A stretch of DNA of 64,000 nucleotides from positions 62,001 through 126,000 of the forward strand of contig CAZFKX010000010.1 in the NCBI GenBank assembly GCA_964519345.1, in the 5' to 3' direction. Each line of letters opens with the position of its first letter. Within the stretch, counting starts at the first letter, position 1. The stretch is from Persephonella sp964519345 (GTDB lineage Bacteria; Aquificota; Aquificia; Aquificales; Hydrogenothermaceae). The position numbers and the translations under genes are program-made. Below the pieces are notes generated by a model. It was given only the letters and a program-made list of their open reading frames with translations, ran no database searches and was not told where the DNA came from. Of the stretch, positions 43,330-52,586 are shown in pieces.

Positions 43330-44772
43330 ATGGCGATACAGATAGACAAAAAAGTTCTTCTTTTTGGGGTTGGGATCTTTGGAAAGGAAATCCTTAAAGA
43401 ACTTCTAAAAAAATGGTCGGTTATAGCTGTTGATTATGATGAAAATATTATTGAAGAGCTTGAGGATGAATACAGGGATGAAGAAAAACTGCAGATTGTA
43501 CATGGAGATGCAAGCAGCATTCTTACATGGAAAAAAATAAACATTGAAAGTGTTATAAACATTATATCAACAATAAGCGATACAGATGTTTCGCTTGAGG
43601 TCTGTAGGATAGGAAGAGAGGTTTTTAATCTTAATGTAAATATTGTTGTTTTACTTTTTGATGAAAAAAGGAAAGAGGATTTTGAAAAATATAATATAAA
43701 TATTGTAAAACCTGCTGAAATTACAACAAAGATTGTTATATCTAAAATAGAAAGAAATTACTCCATAGCCACAAATATAGGACTTGGTAAAGGGGAGATC
43801 GTAGAAGCAAAAATACTTGCAAGATCACACCTGGTTGACAGAAAGCTTAAATACCTCAAGCCTACAAGATGGAGAATTGCCGCCATATACAGGGATAATG
43901 AGCTAATTCTTCCATCAGGTGACGAAAGAATAAAAATTGGGGACAAAGTAATAATAATAGGAGATCCAAAAGTTCTTGAAAACCTTGTAAATATTCTCTT
44001 AAAAGGAATTCCTCAATTTCCCCTACAGTTTGGTATGGATATCGCCGTTCCATATACGAAAAATACGAAAATATCCTTTGAAGAAGCCTCATATCTGAAA
44101 AAAAATACAAAGGCACACAAGCTCCTTGTTTTCCCTGTAAAAAATTACAGAATAAGAGAAGATTTTGAGTATATAAAAAAAATCGTTAAAAATTTTGAGA
44201 TAAAGGAAAGTATAAACAGCTTTACAGACCTTTTTTATTATGAGAACAATATAGGTGTTGTGGTTTATCCATTTGTTGAAGAACCTTTATTTAAGGGAAA
44301 AAAATTAAAAAAAATCTTTAAAATAGCCAAAAAACCTGTTCTTATATCAAGAGGTAATTTCCCTTATTCAGAAATAACAATCTCGCTCAACTGTCCAGAT
44401 CCAGCATTTAATCTGGAAATTGGAATTGAGATATCAAGACTGATGAAGCTACCATTTGAAGTTCTTTACATAACAATGCCTCAAGAACTACGAGGTGATG
44501 AAGAGGAAGAAAAATTAAGAGAGAGGCATGAGATAGTTTCAGACTTTGAGCAGATATACAAAACAAACATAAGGTATAAAGTTCTTGAAGGAAATCCTGT
44601 CAAAGAAACATTAAAGTTTATGTCTGACGATTCAAAAAAGAAGAATCTTTTCGTAACAACATACGATAAAAATGAGGAGATATCATTTCTAAAGCCTCAC
44701 ATCCAGTATCATATAACTAAGAAAATTAAAAACTCTGTTCTTCTCTTGCCCTTAGAGGAGCTGTATGGATAA
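43330..44772 (+). CDS. RCK (TrkA-N/TrkA-C) regulatory protein with Usp-like C-terminus
   Basis: 480 residues, no membrane segment. The N-terminal NAD-binding RCK domain has VLLFGVGIFGKEILKE and a typical acidic ribose-binding VIAVDYDEN; a TrkA-C domain follows (about 155-220, LIIG-like KVIIIGDPKVLENL). The remaining 250 residues contain two alternating strand/helix blocks like universal stress protein domains. It overlaps the downstream antiporter by eight bases, so the pair is probably a two-piece version of Kef/CpaA-type K+/H+ antiporters in which the regulatory domain is a separate subunit. Confidence 0.82.
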   Translation: MAIQIDKKVLLFGVGIFGKEILKELLKKWSVIAVDYDENIIEELEDEYRDEEKLQIVHGDASSILTWKKINIESVINIISTISDTDVSLEVCRIGREVFNLNVNIVVLLFDEKRKEDFEKYNINIVKPAEITTKIVISKIERNYSIATNIGLGKGEIVEAKILARSHLVDRKLKYLKPTRWRIAAIYRDNELILPSGDERIKIGDKVIIIGDPKVLENLVNILLKGIPQFPLQFGMDIAVPYTKNTKISFEEASYLKKNTKAHKLLVFPVKNYRIREDFEYIKKIVKNFEIKESINSFTDLFYYENNIGVVVYPFVEEPLFKGKKLKKIFKIAKKPVLISRGNFPYSEITISLNCPDPAFNLEIGIEISRLMKLPFEVLYITMPQELRGDEEEEKLRERHEIVSDFEQIYKTNIRYKVLEGNPVKETLKFMSDDSKKKNLFVTTYDKNEEISFLKPHIQYHITKKIKNSVLLLPLEELYG

Positions 44773-45964
44773 ACATGAAGCTATTCTTTTGCTTGTTATA
44801 TCAATAGGTGCGTTTGTTATTCCTTTTATAAGCAGAAGGCTTTATCTTCCCTCTGCTGTTGGAGAGATATTCTACGGCTTAATTCTTGGAATTTTCTTCA
44901 AAGATATAATACATGAGACGCCGATAGTCAAACTTCTTGGGGAGCTCGGGTTTATTATTCTTATGTATCTTGCCGGTCTTGAAATAAATTTTGATAGAAT
45001 AAGATCAACACCAAAAAGAGATCTTTCCGTATATATAACCAGTCTGTTTATGATCGTTTTTCTCTCCTTTTATATAACTTTTTCTTTTGGGTTCCCACTT
45101 ATATATGCGCTCGTTTTTATGACAATAGCTATAGGCCTTCTTTATCCTGTTTTGAAAGATACAGCTCTTTTGAAAACAAACTTTGCCCAGTCTGTTTTGA
45201 TCATAGGAAGTATAGGCGAGATCATAAGTTTGCTATTTATTACAGGTTTTACACTTTACTACCAGTTTGGTCTTTCATCTAAAGCATTAATACATCTTGT
45301 AGAGATATACATATTCTTTGCTGCAGCCTACTTTATAATAAAAATATTTCAGCTGTTTATATGGTGGAATCCTAAATGGACTTCAACATTCCTCAAAACA
45401 GGCGATCCCACAGAAACTGGAATAAGAGCAAATTTTGTGAATATGTTCATATTTGTAGCTCTTGCAAGCCTTCTGGGTATGGAACCAATAATAGGTGCAT
45501 TTATGGGAGGTATGCTTTTTGCCCTTGTTTTTAAAGAAAGAAAAGAAATCCAGGAAAAGTTTAGTGCATTTGGTTATGGTTTTTTAATACCTATTTTTTT
45601 TATAGAGGTAGGTCTCCAGTTTGATATTTTTGAGCTAATAAAACCTGAAATTATATTGAGTGCCCTAATCCTAACAGGCGTGATATTTTTTATAAGATCG
45701 GTTGCTTCGATGATCTTTGTATTTTCTGGATTTTCATGGAAAGAGATATTTTTAATACCGTTTTCTCTATCAATGCCTTTAACGCTTCTTGTAGCCATTG
45801 CAACCATAGGTTTAGAAGTGGACATGCTTGACAAGAAACAGGCATCTATCGTTATACTAAGTGCCATACTTAGTGGACTGATATATCCATGGCTGTTTAA
45901 AATTATTGTTAAAAAAATAAAAATTGAAGATTCAGAGGAAAAGATTAAAATTAATAGAACCTAA
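44765..45964 (+). CDS. Monovalent cation:proton antiporter-2 (CPA2) family membrane protein
   Basis: 399 residues with about 12 membrane segments and no soluble tail. It begins with a typical CPA2 core (ISRRLYLPSAVGEIFYGLIL) and has FIILMYLAGLEINFD and the later MEPIIGAFMGGMLFA segment; GFLIPIFFIEVGLQFD corresponds to the region of ion-binding aspartates. It likely exchanges Na+ or K+ for protons and should be gated by the RCK protein encoded immediately upstream. Ion selectivity cannot be told. Confidence 0.85.
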   Translation: MDKHEAILLLVISIGAFVIPFISRRLYLPSAVGEIFYGLILGIFFKDIIHETPIVKLLGELGFIILMYLAGLEINFDRIRSTPKRDLSVYITSLFMIVFLSFYITFSFGFPLIYALVFMTIAIGLLYPVLKDTALLKTNFAQSVLIIGSIGEIISLLFITGFTLYYQFGLSSKALIHLVEIYIFFAAAYFIIKIFQLFIWWNPKWTSTFLKTGDPTETGIRANFVNMFIFVALASLLGMEPIIGAFMGGMLFALVFKERKEIQEKFSAFGYGFLIPIFFIEVGLQFDIFELIKPEIILSALILTGVIFFIRSVASMIFVFSGFSWKEIFLIPFSLSMPLTLLVAIATIGLEVDMLDKKQASIVILSAILSGLIYPWLFKIIVKKIKIEDSEEKIKINRT

Positions 45965-45984
45965 ATAACATTAAGGATTTAAAA

Positions 45985-46602
45985 ATGTATAATCTAACAA
46001 CTGACGAGGCTGTCTTCACAATAATTGATATTGAGACTACAGGTTTCAATCCAGAATATAACGATATCATAGAAATAGCAGCAATCAAGTATCAGGGGAA
46101 TATAATTCTCGATAGATTCTGGAGTCTTATAAAACCTGAATATGAACTCATACCTGAGCATATATCAAAACTTACAGGAATAACAACAGCAATGGTTATT
46201 GATCAGCCCACAGTTGATAATGTATTACCTGATTTTTTAGATTTTATAGAAAACAGTATTCTTGTTGGACATAATATAAGGTTTGACCTCGCATTTCTTA
46301 ATAAAAAAGCAAAAGAATTTCTTAATAAAACCATAAAAAATCCATTTATATGTACAGATCATCTTGCAAGGAAAATACTATCTGACATAGACAGCAAATC
46401 ACTTGCAAGCATCGCAAAGCATTTTAATATACCTTTTTCTAAACAACATAGAGCAATGTACGACGCTGAGGTAAATCTTGAGATATTTATAAAAATGCTT
46501 CATTTCCTTGAAGATTACAATGTTTTTAAAGTTATAGATATAATAAAACTGTCTGAAGGCAAAAAAGTTAACTACAGGGAAAAAAGGAGAAGATATGTTT
46601 AA
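45985..46602 (+). CDS. DnaQ-like 3'-5' exonuclease (DEDDh)
   Basis: 205 residues. The exonuclease motifs are complete: Exo I FTIIDIETTGFNP, Exo II LVGHNIRFDLAFLNK, and Exo III HRAMYDAEVNLEIF with the histidine and aspartate. It resembles the DNA polymerase III epsilon subunit, but has no clamp-binding tail recognisable by eye, so it may serve in repair or nucleotide turnover rather than in replicative proofreading. It overlaps proC by eight bases. Confidence 0.83.
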   Translation: MYNLTTDEAVFTIIDIETTGFNPEYNDIIEIAAIKYQGNIILDRFWSLIKPEYELIPEHISKLTGITTAMVIDQPTVDNVLPDFLDFIENSILVGHNIRFDLAFLNKKAKEFLNKTIKNPFICTDHLARKILSDIDSKSLASIAKHFNIPFSKQHRAMYDAEVNLEIFIKMLHFLEDYNVFKVIDIIKLSEGKKVNYREKRRRYV

Positions 46603-47398
46603 GATTGGCGTTATTGGCTGTGGAAATATGGGAGAGGCTCTTATAAAAGGATTTATTGAAAAAGGGGGTATAAGATCAACGGATATTATAGTGTCAGACA
46701 TAGATCCAGAAAAAATTAAACATATAGTAAACAGTTATAATGTTGCGGGTACTGAAAGCAACAGAAAAGTTGCAGAACTGTCAAAAATAGTTATACTTGC
46801 CGTAAAACCTAAAGATATTGAAAAAACATTAGAACCTATAAAGAATCTGTTTAACAAAGAAAAAATACTTATATCAGTCATTGCAGGTTTAAAAATAGAA
46901 AGAATAAAAAATATGGTTGGGAAGAACATTCCTGTTGTAAGAGTTATGCCTAATACACCTGCTCTTATAGGAGAAGGAGCTATAGGTATTTCATTTGATA
47001 AATCAATCGATCAGGACAGCAGGAAAAAGATTGAAGAACTTTTCAGTTCTGTAGGTCTTGTTGTTACGGTTGATGAAAAAGATATGGACGCTGTAACAGC
47101 TCTTTCTGGAAGTGGACCTGCTTATGTTTTTACATTTATAGATGCCCTTGCACAGGGAGGAGTAAAATGTGGATTGTCATATCAAGAAGCTCTTGATCTT
47201 GCCGTTCAAACTGTATTAGGTTCTGCAATGTTAATAAAAAAAACAGGAGAACATCCATCTGTTTTAAGAGATAAGGTTACATCACCGGGAGGAACAACAA
47301 TATACGGACTCCACGAAATTGAGAAAGGATCCTTAAGAAGCGTTATTATAAACGCCGTTGAAAAGGCTGCAGAAAGGAGTAAAAAACTTTCAGATTAA
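46595..47398 (+). CDS. proC: Pyrroline-5-carboxylate reductase
   Basis: 267 residues. It makes proline from pyrroline-5-carboxylate using NAD(P)H. The Rossmann motif IGVIGCGNMGEALIKGF is at the N-terminus, AVKPKDI and RVMPNTPALIGEGA follow, and the signature ALSGSGPAYVFTFIDAL lies near residue 168, with DKVTSPGGTTIYGLH near the end. A G/C hairpin separates it from the convergent bc1 operon. Confidence 0.95.
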   Translation: MFKIGVIGCGNMGEALIKGFIEKGGIRSTDIIVSDIDPEKIKHIVNSYNVAGTESNRKVAELSKIVILAVKPKDIEKTLEPIKNLFNKEKILISVIAGLKIERIKNMVGKNIPVVRVMPNTPALIGEGAIGISFDKSIDQDSRKKIEELFSSVGLVVTVDEKDMDAVTALSGSGPAYVFTFIDALAQGGVKCGLSYQEALDLAVQTVLGSAMLIKKTGEHPSVLRDKVTSPGGTTIYGLHEIEKGSLRSVIINAVEKAAERSKKLSD

Positions 47399-47400
47399 AT

Positions 47401-47424
47401 GGGGGGGCTTTTACACCCCCTCTG
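47401..47424. terminator. Shared hairpin between proC and petC
   Basis: A run of seven G (47401-47407) can pair with five C (47416-47420) around CTTTTACA, followed by TCTG. It lies in the 27-base gap between convergent genes and may act on both strands. Tract slippage in the G run makes the stem register ambiguous. Confidence 0.5.
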
Positions 47425-47425
47425 A

Positions 47426-48283
47426 TCAGTGAATACCTTTCCACATTTTCTTTTTCCACGCATATGTAAGTCCTATCATCACAAGCATATAAAGAAGAAC
47501 TCCTATCCCTATTTTTGTTCTTGCTTCTTTATTAGGATCTGCTATTTCTCCAAGATAATGCTCTATCTTTTCTGTAGCTTCTTTGTTAAGACCCACTCTC
47601 GGCATTGATGTTCCGGGAAGTAAAGCCTGAGGCTTGTTAACAAAAGCGACTATATACTCTCCACCTTTAGCTCTATGTATAACAGAAAAATCAGGAGGAA
47701 CTTTACCTAAATATTTCTTGAGAACGTCAGGTGAAGCATCTGAATAAAACTTTTGATATTTTATGCTGTGACATCTTCCACATGCCTCTATAGTAGCCTC
47801 TTTTCCATCCATATCTTTTTTGGCTATTGACTTCATGTAAGCTATCACATCCATAATTTGCTGATCATCAAGTCCCATAGCAGGCATTGATATTTTTGGA
47901 AATTCGCTTGCTTTTGCAGGGTCTTTCAGGAAGTTATATAAAAACTTCTCATCAAGAAGAGCTCCCAGATTTGAAAGGTCAGGAGGCACAACGCCATAGG
48001 ACTCAGCCGCCGTTTTTGGATCCATAGGAGCAGGGATATTGTCAGCTTTTATGCCGTGACATGATGTACAGAACATCTGAACAGTCTCTTTACCCCTTTT
48101 AGCATCACCTTTTATAGAATGGGGCATAGGTTCAAGATCCGAGTACTCATAATCAGGAAGATTATTTTTATGAATAGCTTCTTCAATATGCTTATGCATA
48201 ATACTGTGCGCAAGTGGTTCAATTCCCCAGTAACCGATTAGAACCAGTATAATCATTACTATCAATATTTTTAATTCTTTCAT
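47426..48283 (-). CDS. petC: Dihaem cytochrome c subunit of the bc1 complex
   Basis: 285 residues. A membrane segment at about 5-20, two haem-binding motifs (CTSCH near residue 71 and CGRCH near 168), two methionine-containing candidate ligand loops (PKISMPAMGL, GTSMPRVGL) and a C-terminal membrane anchor (IGVLLYMLVMIGLTYAW). The protein replaces classical monohaem cytochrome c1 in bc1 complexes of Aquificota and Campylobacterota. Its start overlaps the petB stop by one base (TAATG), so it is translationally coupled as the third gene of petABC. Confidence 0.88.
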   Translation of the reverse strand: MKELKILIVMIILVLIGYWGIEPLAHSIMHKHIEEAIHKNNLPDYEYSDLEPMPHSIKGDAKRGKETVQMFCTSCHGIKADNIPAPMDPKTAAESYGVVPPDLSNLGALLDEKFLYNFLKDPAKASEFPKISMPAMGLDDQQIMDVIAYMKSIAKKDMDGKEATIEACGRCHSIKYQKFYSDASPDVLKKYLGKVPPDFSVIHRAKGGEYIVAFVNKPQALLPGTSMPRVGLNKEATEKIEHYLGEIADPNKEARTKIGIGVLLYMLVMIGLTYAWKKKMWKGIH

Positions 48284-49488
48284 TACTGCCTACCTCCAGA
48301 TTCTACCTGTTTTCTCTCTATCATTGAGATTATTGGCAGGGATAGGAAAAATGCAAAATAAATTAAACTTGTAACAAGTCCTAACCATGCAAAAAGTCCC
48401 GATGGAGGTAATTTTCCAAGAATTGTGAGCGCAATAAAATCAAGAACAAAAATCCAGAACATTATTTTAAATAAAGGTCTGTGCTTTCCGCTCACTATAG
48501 GAGACGTATCAAGCCACGGCAGGAAAAGTATTATAAACATGCTGATAGCAAATGCAATCAATCCAAGGGTTTCGCTAAAGAAAAATCCTCTCAATACTTC
48601 GTAAAATGCAAGGAAGTACCATTCAGGATATATATGGAGTGGTGTCTGGAGGTAGTTTGCAGGTTCAAAGTTTATCGGGTCCATAGCAAACTTATAATTG
48701 AAGAACACAAGATAGAAAAAGAATAATAGGAATACAGACATAACAAAGTATTCTTTCGCCATAAACACAGGCCAGAACGGGATACCTTTCTCTTTCTTTT
48801 CTTCCTTTGTCATCGTAGTGCCATCTTCATTATTGCTGCCAACAATTCTTACAGCATACATATGAACAGCTGTTATAACAATAATAAGAAGTGGAAGCAG
48901 AACAACATGAAGTGCAAAAAATCTCGTAAGCGTTGCATCCTCAACTATATAGTTACCTCTCATCCATATAACAAGATCAGGTCCTATAAACGGTATCTTT
49001 TCAAATAGCGTTGTTATTGTTTGAGCAGCCCAGTAAGACATCTGTCCCCATGGAAGGAGATATCCTGTAAAAGCTGTAGCAGCCATTAAAACAAATAATA
49101 GAAATCCTGTTATCCAGACTATCTCCCTTGGCGGTTTAAACGATCCGTAATATATACCCCTTGCCATATGAATAAAAAGAACAAGAAACATAATACTTGC
49201 GCCAACGGCATGAACATGTCTAAAAATCCATCCATAGGCAACATCCATCATTATCGTTTTATTAACACTGTCAAAAGCCATATTAGCATCAGGTTTGTAG
49301 TACATCAGCAGGAATATACCACTGATAACAAGTATTACAAAAACGAGCATAGTAAGAACGCCAAAGCTCCAGAGGAAGTTTATATTTTTAGGAAGATAAT
49401 ACTCAGACATCATAACTTTCCAGAGGTCACTAACAGCAAGCCTCTGGTCTAACCATGATTTTGACTTAACTTCTTCTTTTCTTTCCAT
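48283..49488 (-). CDS. petB: Cytochrome b of the bc1 complex
   Basis: 401 residues with about eight membrane segments. The four haem-ligand histidines sit in FRHVHAVGASIMFLVLFIH and ALHVVLLPLLIIVITAVH, each pair about 13-15 residues apart. The quinol-oxidation site motif PEWY lies in IYPEWYFLAFYEVLRG. This form is full length, with both haem and Qo halves in one chain, unlike the b6/subunit IV split. It lies between Rieske (12 bases upstream) and the dihaem cytochrome. Confidence 0.96.
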   Translation of the reverse strand: MERKEEVKSKSWLDQRLAVSDLWKVMMSEYYLPKNINFLWSFGVLTMLVFVILVISGIFLLMYYKPDANMAFDSVNKTIMMDVAYGWIFRHVHAVGASIMFLVLFIHMARGIYYGSFKPPREIVWITGFLLFVLMAATAFTGYLLPWGQMSYWAAQTITTLFEKIPFIGPDLVIWMRGNYIVEDATLTRFFALHVVLLPLLIIVITAVHMYAVRIVGSNNEDGTTMTKEEKKEKGIPFWPVFMAKEYFVMSVFLLFFFYLVFFNYKFAMDPINFEPANYLQTPLHIYPEWYFLAFYEVLRGFFFSETLGLIAFAISMFIILFLPWLDTSPIVSGKHRPLFKIMFWIFVLDFIALTILGKLPPSGLFAWLGLVTSLIYFAFFLSLPIISMIERKQVESGGRQ

Positions 49489-49500
49489 CTTTTACTCCTC

Positions 49501-49995
49501 CTAACCTTGGATCAGTTTTTTGTATTCTGGACCTTCTTCCCCTAACACAATTGTAGTCCCTTCAAGTTTAAATGGTGGTATATCAAGCGGTCTTGGAGGA
49601 GGTCCAAATGTATTCTTACCGCAGGCATCATATCTACCACCGTGACAGGGACAGTGCCATACCTTTTCATCAGGCAGCCAGTTAGGAATACATCCAAGGT
49701 GCGTACAGATTCCGAGTACTACAGTGTATTCTCCAGCTACTGTTCTTTTGTCACATCCACCCATGTCAGGCGTCCTTCTTAATACAAAAACTGGTTTGCC
49801 TCTCCATGATACTACTTTAATTTCTCCTGGTTTTACAGTAGAAAGATCAAACTTCACAGTAGCCTGTGCCTTTACTTCAGGTAGGGGCTCCCATGTCTTA
49901 TACATAGCATAAAGCACAGCCCCAGCTCCAACAGCAGCCCAACCTCCCATGGCGTAAAGGAGGAAGTCACGCCTGCTCATTTTTTCTTCAGCCAT
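49501..49995 (-). CDS. petA: Rieske iron-sulfur protein of the bc1 complex
   Basis: 164 residues. A twin-arginine signal anchor (MSRRDFLLYAMGGWAAVGAGA) at the N-terminus indicates Tat export of the folded protein. The [2Fe-2S] ligands lie in CTHLGC and, 16 residues on, CPCHGG; the cysteines that form the disulfide are in the same boxes. It is the first gene of petABC, with GGAGG nine bases before the ATG and an extended -10 promoter upstream. Confidence 0.95.
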   Translation of the reverse strand: MAEEKMSRRDFLLYAMGGWAAVGAGAVLYAMYKTWEPLPEVKAQATVKFDLSTVKPGEIKVVSWRGKPVFVLRRTPDMGGCDKRTVAGEYTVVLGICTHLGCIPNWLPDEKVWHCPCHGGRYDACGKNTFGPPPRPLDIPPFKLEGTTIVLGEEGPEYKKLIQG

Positions 49996-50048
49996 TTCTA
50001 AACCTCCAGATATTTTTCTTCGGTAAGTAATATCTAACTTATTATTTT

Positions 50049-50057
50049 ATTATACCA
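50049..50057 (-). promoter_or_regulatory. Extended -10 promoter of petABC
   Basis: On the minus strand TGGTATAAT stands about 54 bases before petA. No good -35 is seen. The rest of the 145-base gap to rlmB (49996-50140) is AT-rich with no other recognisable site. Confidence 0.5.
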
Positions 50058-50140
50058 GCCTCATTAGAATTTACAGCGTCTCATATTCAATTTTAGGGCT
50101 TTATATCTCCTATATTCTTTATATTTTCCATTATAAATAT

Positions 50141-50869
50141 CTAAATTTCAAATTTCTGTTTACTAACCTCCCATAAAGATATAGCTGCAGCAGCAGAAAC
50201 ATTTAAAGATGTGATCTTTCCAAACATCGGTATGGAAACAATCATATCAGAGCTTTCAAGGACTTTTTTTGAAACACCTTTACCTTCAGATCCTAAAATA
50301 ATCAGAGATGGAAACGGAAAAGATACTTTATGTATAGGTTTTCCACCCTTTTCAACAGATATAACCCATCCTCCTTTTTTCTTAAATCTTTCAATAAACT
50401 GTCTTAAACTTCCAACCTTAGATATTGGTATATAAAAAACAGCACCTGTTGAAGCTTTTACAACAACCTCATTAATAGGAGAACTTCTTTCCTTTGGAAT
50501 AAAAACACCTGAGGAACCTAAAACCTCTGCTGTTCTTATTATATTTCCTACATTCTGTGGATCTGTTATATGATCCAGAACAACACCAAAGCCTTTCTGA
50601 CTTATTATGTGATCTTCAAGAGTTTCCGTATTCCAGTATGAAACAGGACTTAAAAGGGCTACTACTCCCTGCGTTTTTTTCGTCCCTGCTGCTTCCTCAA
50701 TTTTTCTTCTGGGAACTCTCTGTATTTTTACCCCTCTCTTTTCAGCAAGCTTTACCAGTTCTTTTGGTAGATGAGAATCATGGGCAACCATAATCTTTTC
50801 CAGTTCTTTTCCTGATTTTAAAGCCTCTATTACAGGATTTCTACCCCATATAATAAATTTATCTTCCAT
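50141..50869 (-). CDS. rlmB: 23S rRNA (guanosine-2'-O)-methyltransferase, SpoU/TrmH family
   Basis: 242 residues. An N-terminal substrate-binding domain begins WGRNPVIEALKSGKELEKI, as in RlmB. The SPOUT knot motifs are LDHITDPQNVGNIIRTAE, LGSEGKGVSK and IPMFGKITSLNVSAAAAI. The family methylates 2'-OH of a guanosine in 23S rRNA or tRNA; RlmB is favoured by length and N-terminal domain, but the target is not proven. AAGGAGTGA precedes the ATG by about nine bases. Confidence 0.85.
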   Translation of the reverse strand: MEDKFIIWGRNPVIEALKSGKELEKIMVAHDSHLPKELVKLAEKRGVKIQRVPRRKIEEAAGTKKTQGVVALLSPVSYWNTETLEDHIISQKGFGVVLDHITDPQNVGNIIRTAEVLGSSGVFIPKERSSPINEVVVKASTGAVFYIPISKVGSLRQFIERFKKKGGWVISVEKGGKPIHKVSFPFPSLIILGSEGKGVSKKVLESSDMIVSIPMFGKITSLNVSAAAAISLWEVSKQKFEI

Positions 50870-50911
50870 ATATATTTAATCACTCCTTATCTTTTTATCT
50901 CTTGATCTATA

Positions 50912-51847
50912 TCAAAATAATTTTTCACCTTTTTCTATATGGTATCCTCTAACGGCATCTCCAGCGGATATAGGTTTTGAGTTTGGGAACTGTACTTTTT
51001 TGACAAGAATTTTTCCTTTACCTGTCTGAACTATAAACCCTTCATCTTTAACTATATCAACTATCTCACCTGGACACCCTGTGGAACTTTCATCAATTAT
51101 CTCACAATCAAGAATCTTTAACTGTGTATCCCTAAAATTTGAGAATGCTTTAGGCCATATCTTAAGTGCTCTTACCTGATTAAAAATATCCCTTGCAGAT
51201 CTTTCCCAATTTATCTTCCCTTCTTCTTTTTTTATCGGTTTTGCATATGTTGCTCTACTGTGCTCCTGGGGAATCTTTTTTATTTTGCCTTTTTCTATCT
51301 TGTTTAGAGTGTCTACAAGAAGCTCAGCACCTGCTTTTGCAAGTCTATCATGAACAGATTTTATATCATCCCGATCTGTTATAGGTATCTCTAAACACTG
51401 ATATACATCGCCTGCATCAAGCTCTTCTGTGATCTCCATAATACACACGCCTGTTTTGTTTTTACCCTCCATTATAGCTCTATGAATAGGGGCAGCTCCC
51501 CTGTATTCTGGCAGAAGGGAAGCATGAACGTTTACAGTCTTATATTTTGGAAGATCAATAATATCTTTTGGAAGTATCTTACCATAAGCAACAACAACAA
51601 AAATATCAGGTTTAAGCTCCTTTAATTTTTTGTAAAGCTCTGTATTTCCTTTTATCTTTTCAGGTTGAAAAACAGGAATGCCGAATTTTTCTGCCAATAC
51701 TTTAACAGGAGGAGGCTGAACTTTTTTTCCCCTTCCCTTTGGTTTGTCCGGCTGTGTTACAATCCCAACAACCTCATGATGGGAATTTATAAGTGCCTTA
51801 AGACTTTCAACTGCAAATTCAGGTGTTCCCCAGAAAACTACCTTCAA
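50912..51847 (-). CDS. fmt: Methionyl-tRNA formyltransferase
   Basis: 311 residues from TTG 51847. GGAGG (51853-51857) is five bases before the TTG, and the resulting N-terminus KVVFWGTPEFAVESL is the canonical Fmt start; the in-frame ATGs at 51859 and 51880 fall on or before the ribosome site. The formyl-folate site is in NVHASLLPEYRGAAPIHRAI, followed by ITEELDAGDVY. The C-terminal OB-like domain ends the protein. It formylates initiator Met-tRNA; its functional partner def is at the window start. Confidence 0.95.
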   Translation of the reverse strand: MKVVFWGTPEFAVESLKALINSHHEVVGIVTQPDKPKGRGKKVQPPPVKVLAEKFGIPVFQPEKIKGNTELYKKLKELKPDIFVVVAYGKILPKDIIDLPKYKTVNVHASLLPEYRGAAPIHRAIMEGKNKTGVCIMEITEELDAGDVYQCLEIPITDRDDIKSVHDRLAKAGAELLVDTLNKIEKGKIKKIPQEHSRATYAKPIKKEEGKINWERSARDIFNQVRALKIWPKAFSNFRDTQLKILDCEIIDESSTGCPGEIVDIVKDEGFIVQTGKGKILVKKVQFPNSKPISAGDAVRGYHIEKGEKLF

Positions 51848-51940
51848 TACGTCCTCCATTTTTATATATATTTTTAACATAAAATCATCTTTTAGAATAT
51901 AATTATTTTAACTGTTAAAATAAAAATCAGGAAAAGAAGA

Positions 51941-52576
51941 TTGATCTTAAAATATTTACTCATATCCCTTGCAGGATTTTTAGGTTCTTACCATTGTGTC
52001 GGCATGTGCGGTTTTATTCCACCCCTTATAATACACAGATCATGGCTTTTGGGAAATATATTATACTCTTCAGGAAGATTATTCACATACTCTTTTTTGG
52101 GTTTTATAGCAGGTTATATAGGTATGTTTTTCCATTCAATACAGTTTCAGTATTTCCAGAAAGGTCTTACCCTTTTCCTTGGTATTATAATGATCTTTTT
52201 TGGGCTTCAAATAACGGGAAATATAAAGGAAAAAGGGGTTGTAGGTCTCGATTTAATATTTACTACAGTAGCTGAGATTCTATCAAAATTCAGGAAAAAT
52301 CCATTTTTCCTTGGAATGTTTAATGGTTTTTTACCCTGCCCTCTTGTATATGCATTTTTAATGCAGGCTGTTTTTGAAAAAGATCCATTAAAAGGAGCTC
52401 TTGTAATGTTCTTTTTTGGAATAGGAACTATTCCAGCGATGCTTTTTGCAAGCAAACTTTTCCAGATATTATCCCCTAAATTAAGAAAAAAGGTTTCATC
52501 TTTAGCCGGTTTAATCATAATCTTACTTGGTATCTGGATTATATTGAGAGCTTTTGGTATAGGACACCATCATTGA
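51941..52576 (+). CDS. Sulfite exporter TauE/SafE-type (DsbD-like) membrane protein
   Basis: 211 residues with about six membrane segments. The motif GSYHCVGMCGFIPP at about residues 14-27 and the second half FNGFLPCPLVYAFLMQAV are the paired features of the SafE/COG2836 family, related to the membrane part of DsbD and often linked to copper or cytochrome oxidase assembly. The C-terminus ends GIGHHH, which may bind metal. The start is TTG 51941. The gene is followed ten bases later by the beta-CASP nuclease, but no functional link is obvious. Confidence 0.75.
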   Translation: MILKYLLISLAGFLGSYHCVGMCGFIPPLIIHRSWLLGNILYSSGRLFTYSFLGFIAGYIGMFFHSIQFQYFQKGLTLFLGIIMIFFGLQITGNIKEKGVVGLDLIFTTVAEILSKFRKNPFFLGMFNGFLPCPLVYAFLMQAVFEKDPLKGALVMFFFGIGTIPAMLFASKLFQILSPKLRKKVSSLAGLIIILLGIWIILRAFGIGHHH

Positions 52577-52586
52577 GAGGGCTAAC

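Noticed and set aside
49996..50140. Possible tRNA or small RNA gene in the 145-base gap
   Set aside because: The gap is AT-rich with no cloverleaf or strong stem; thermophile RNA genes would be GC-rich.
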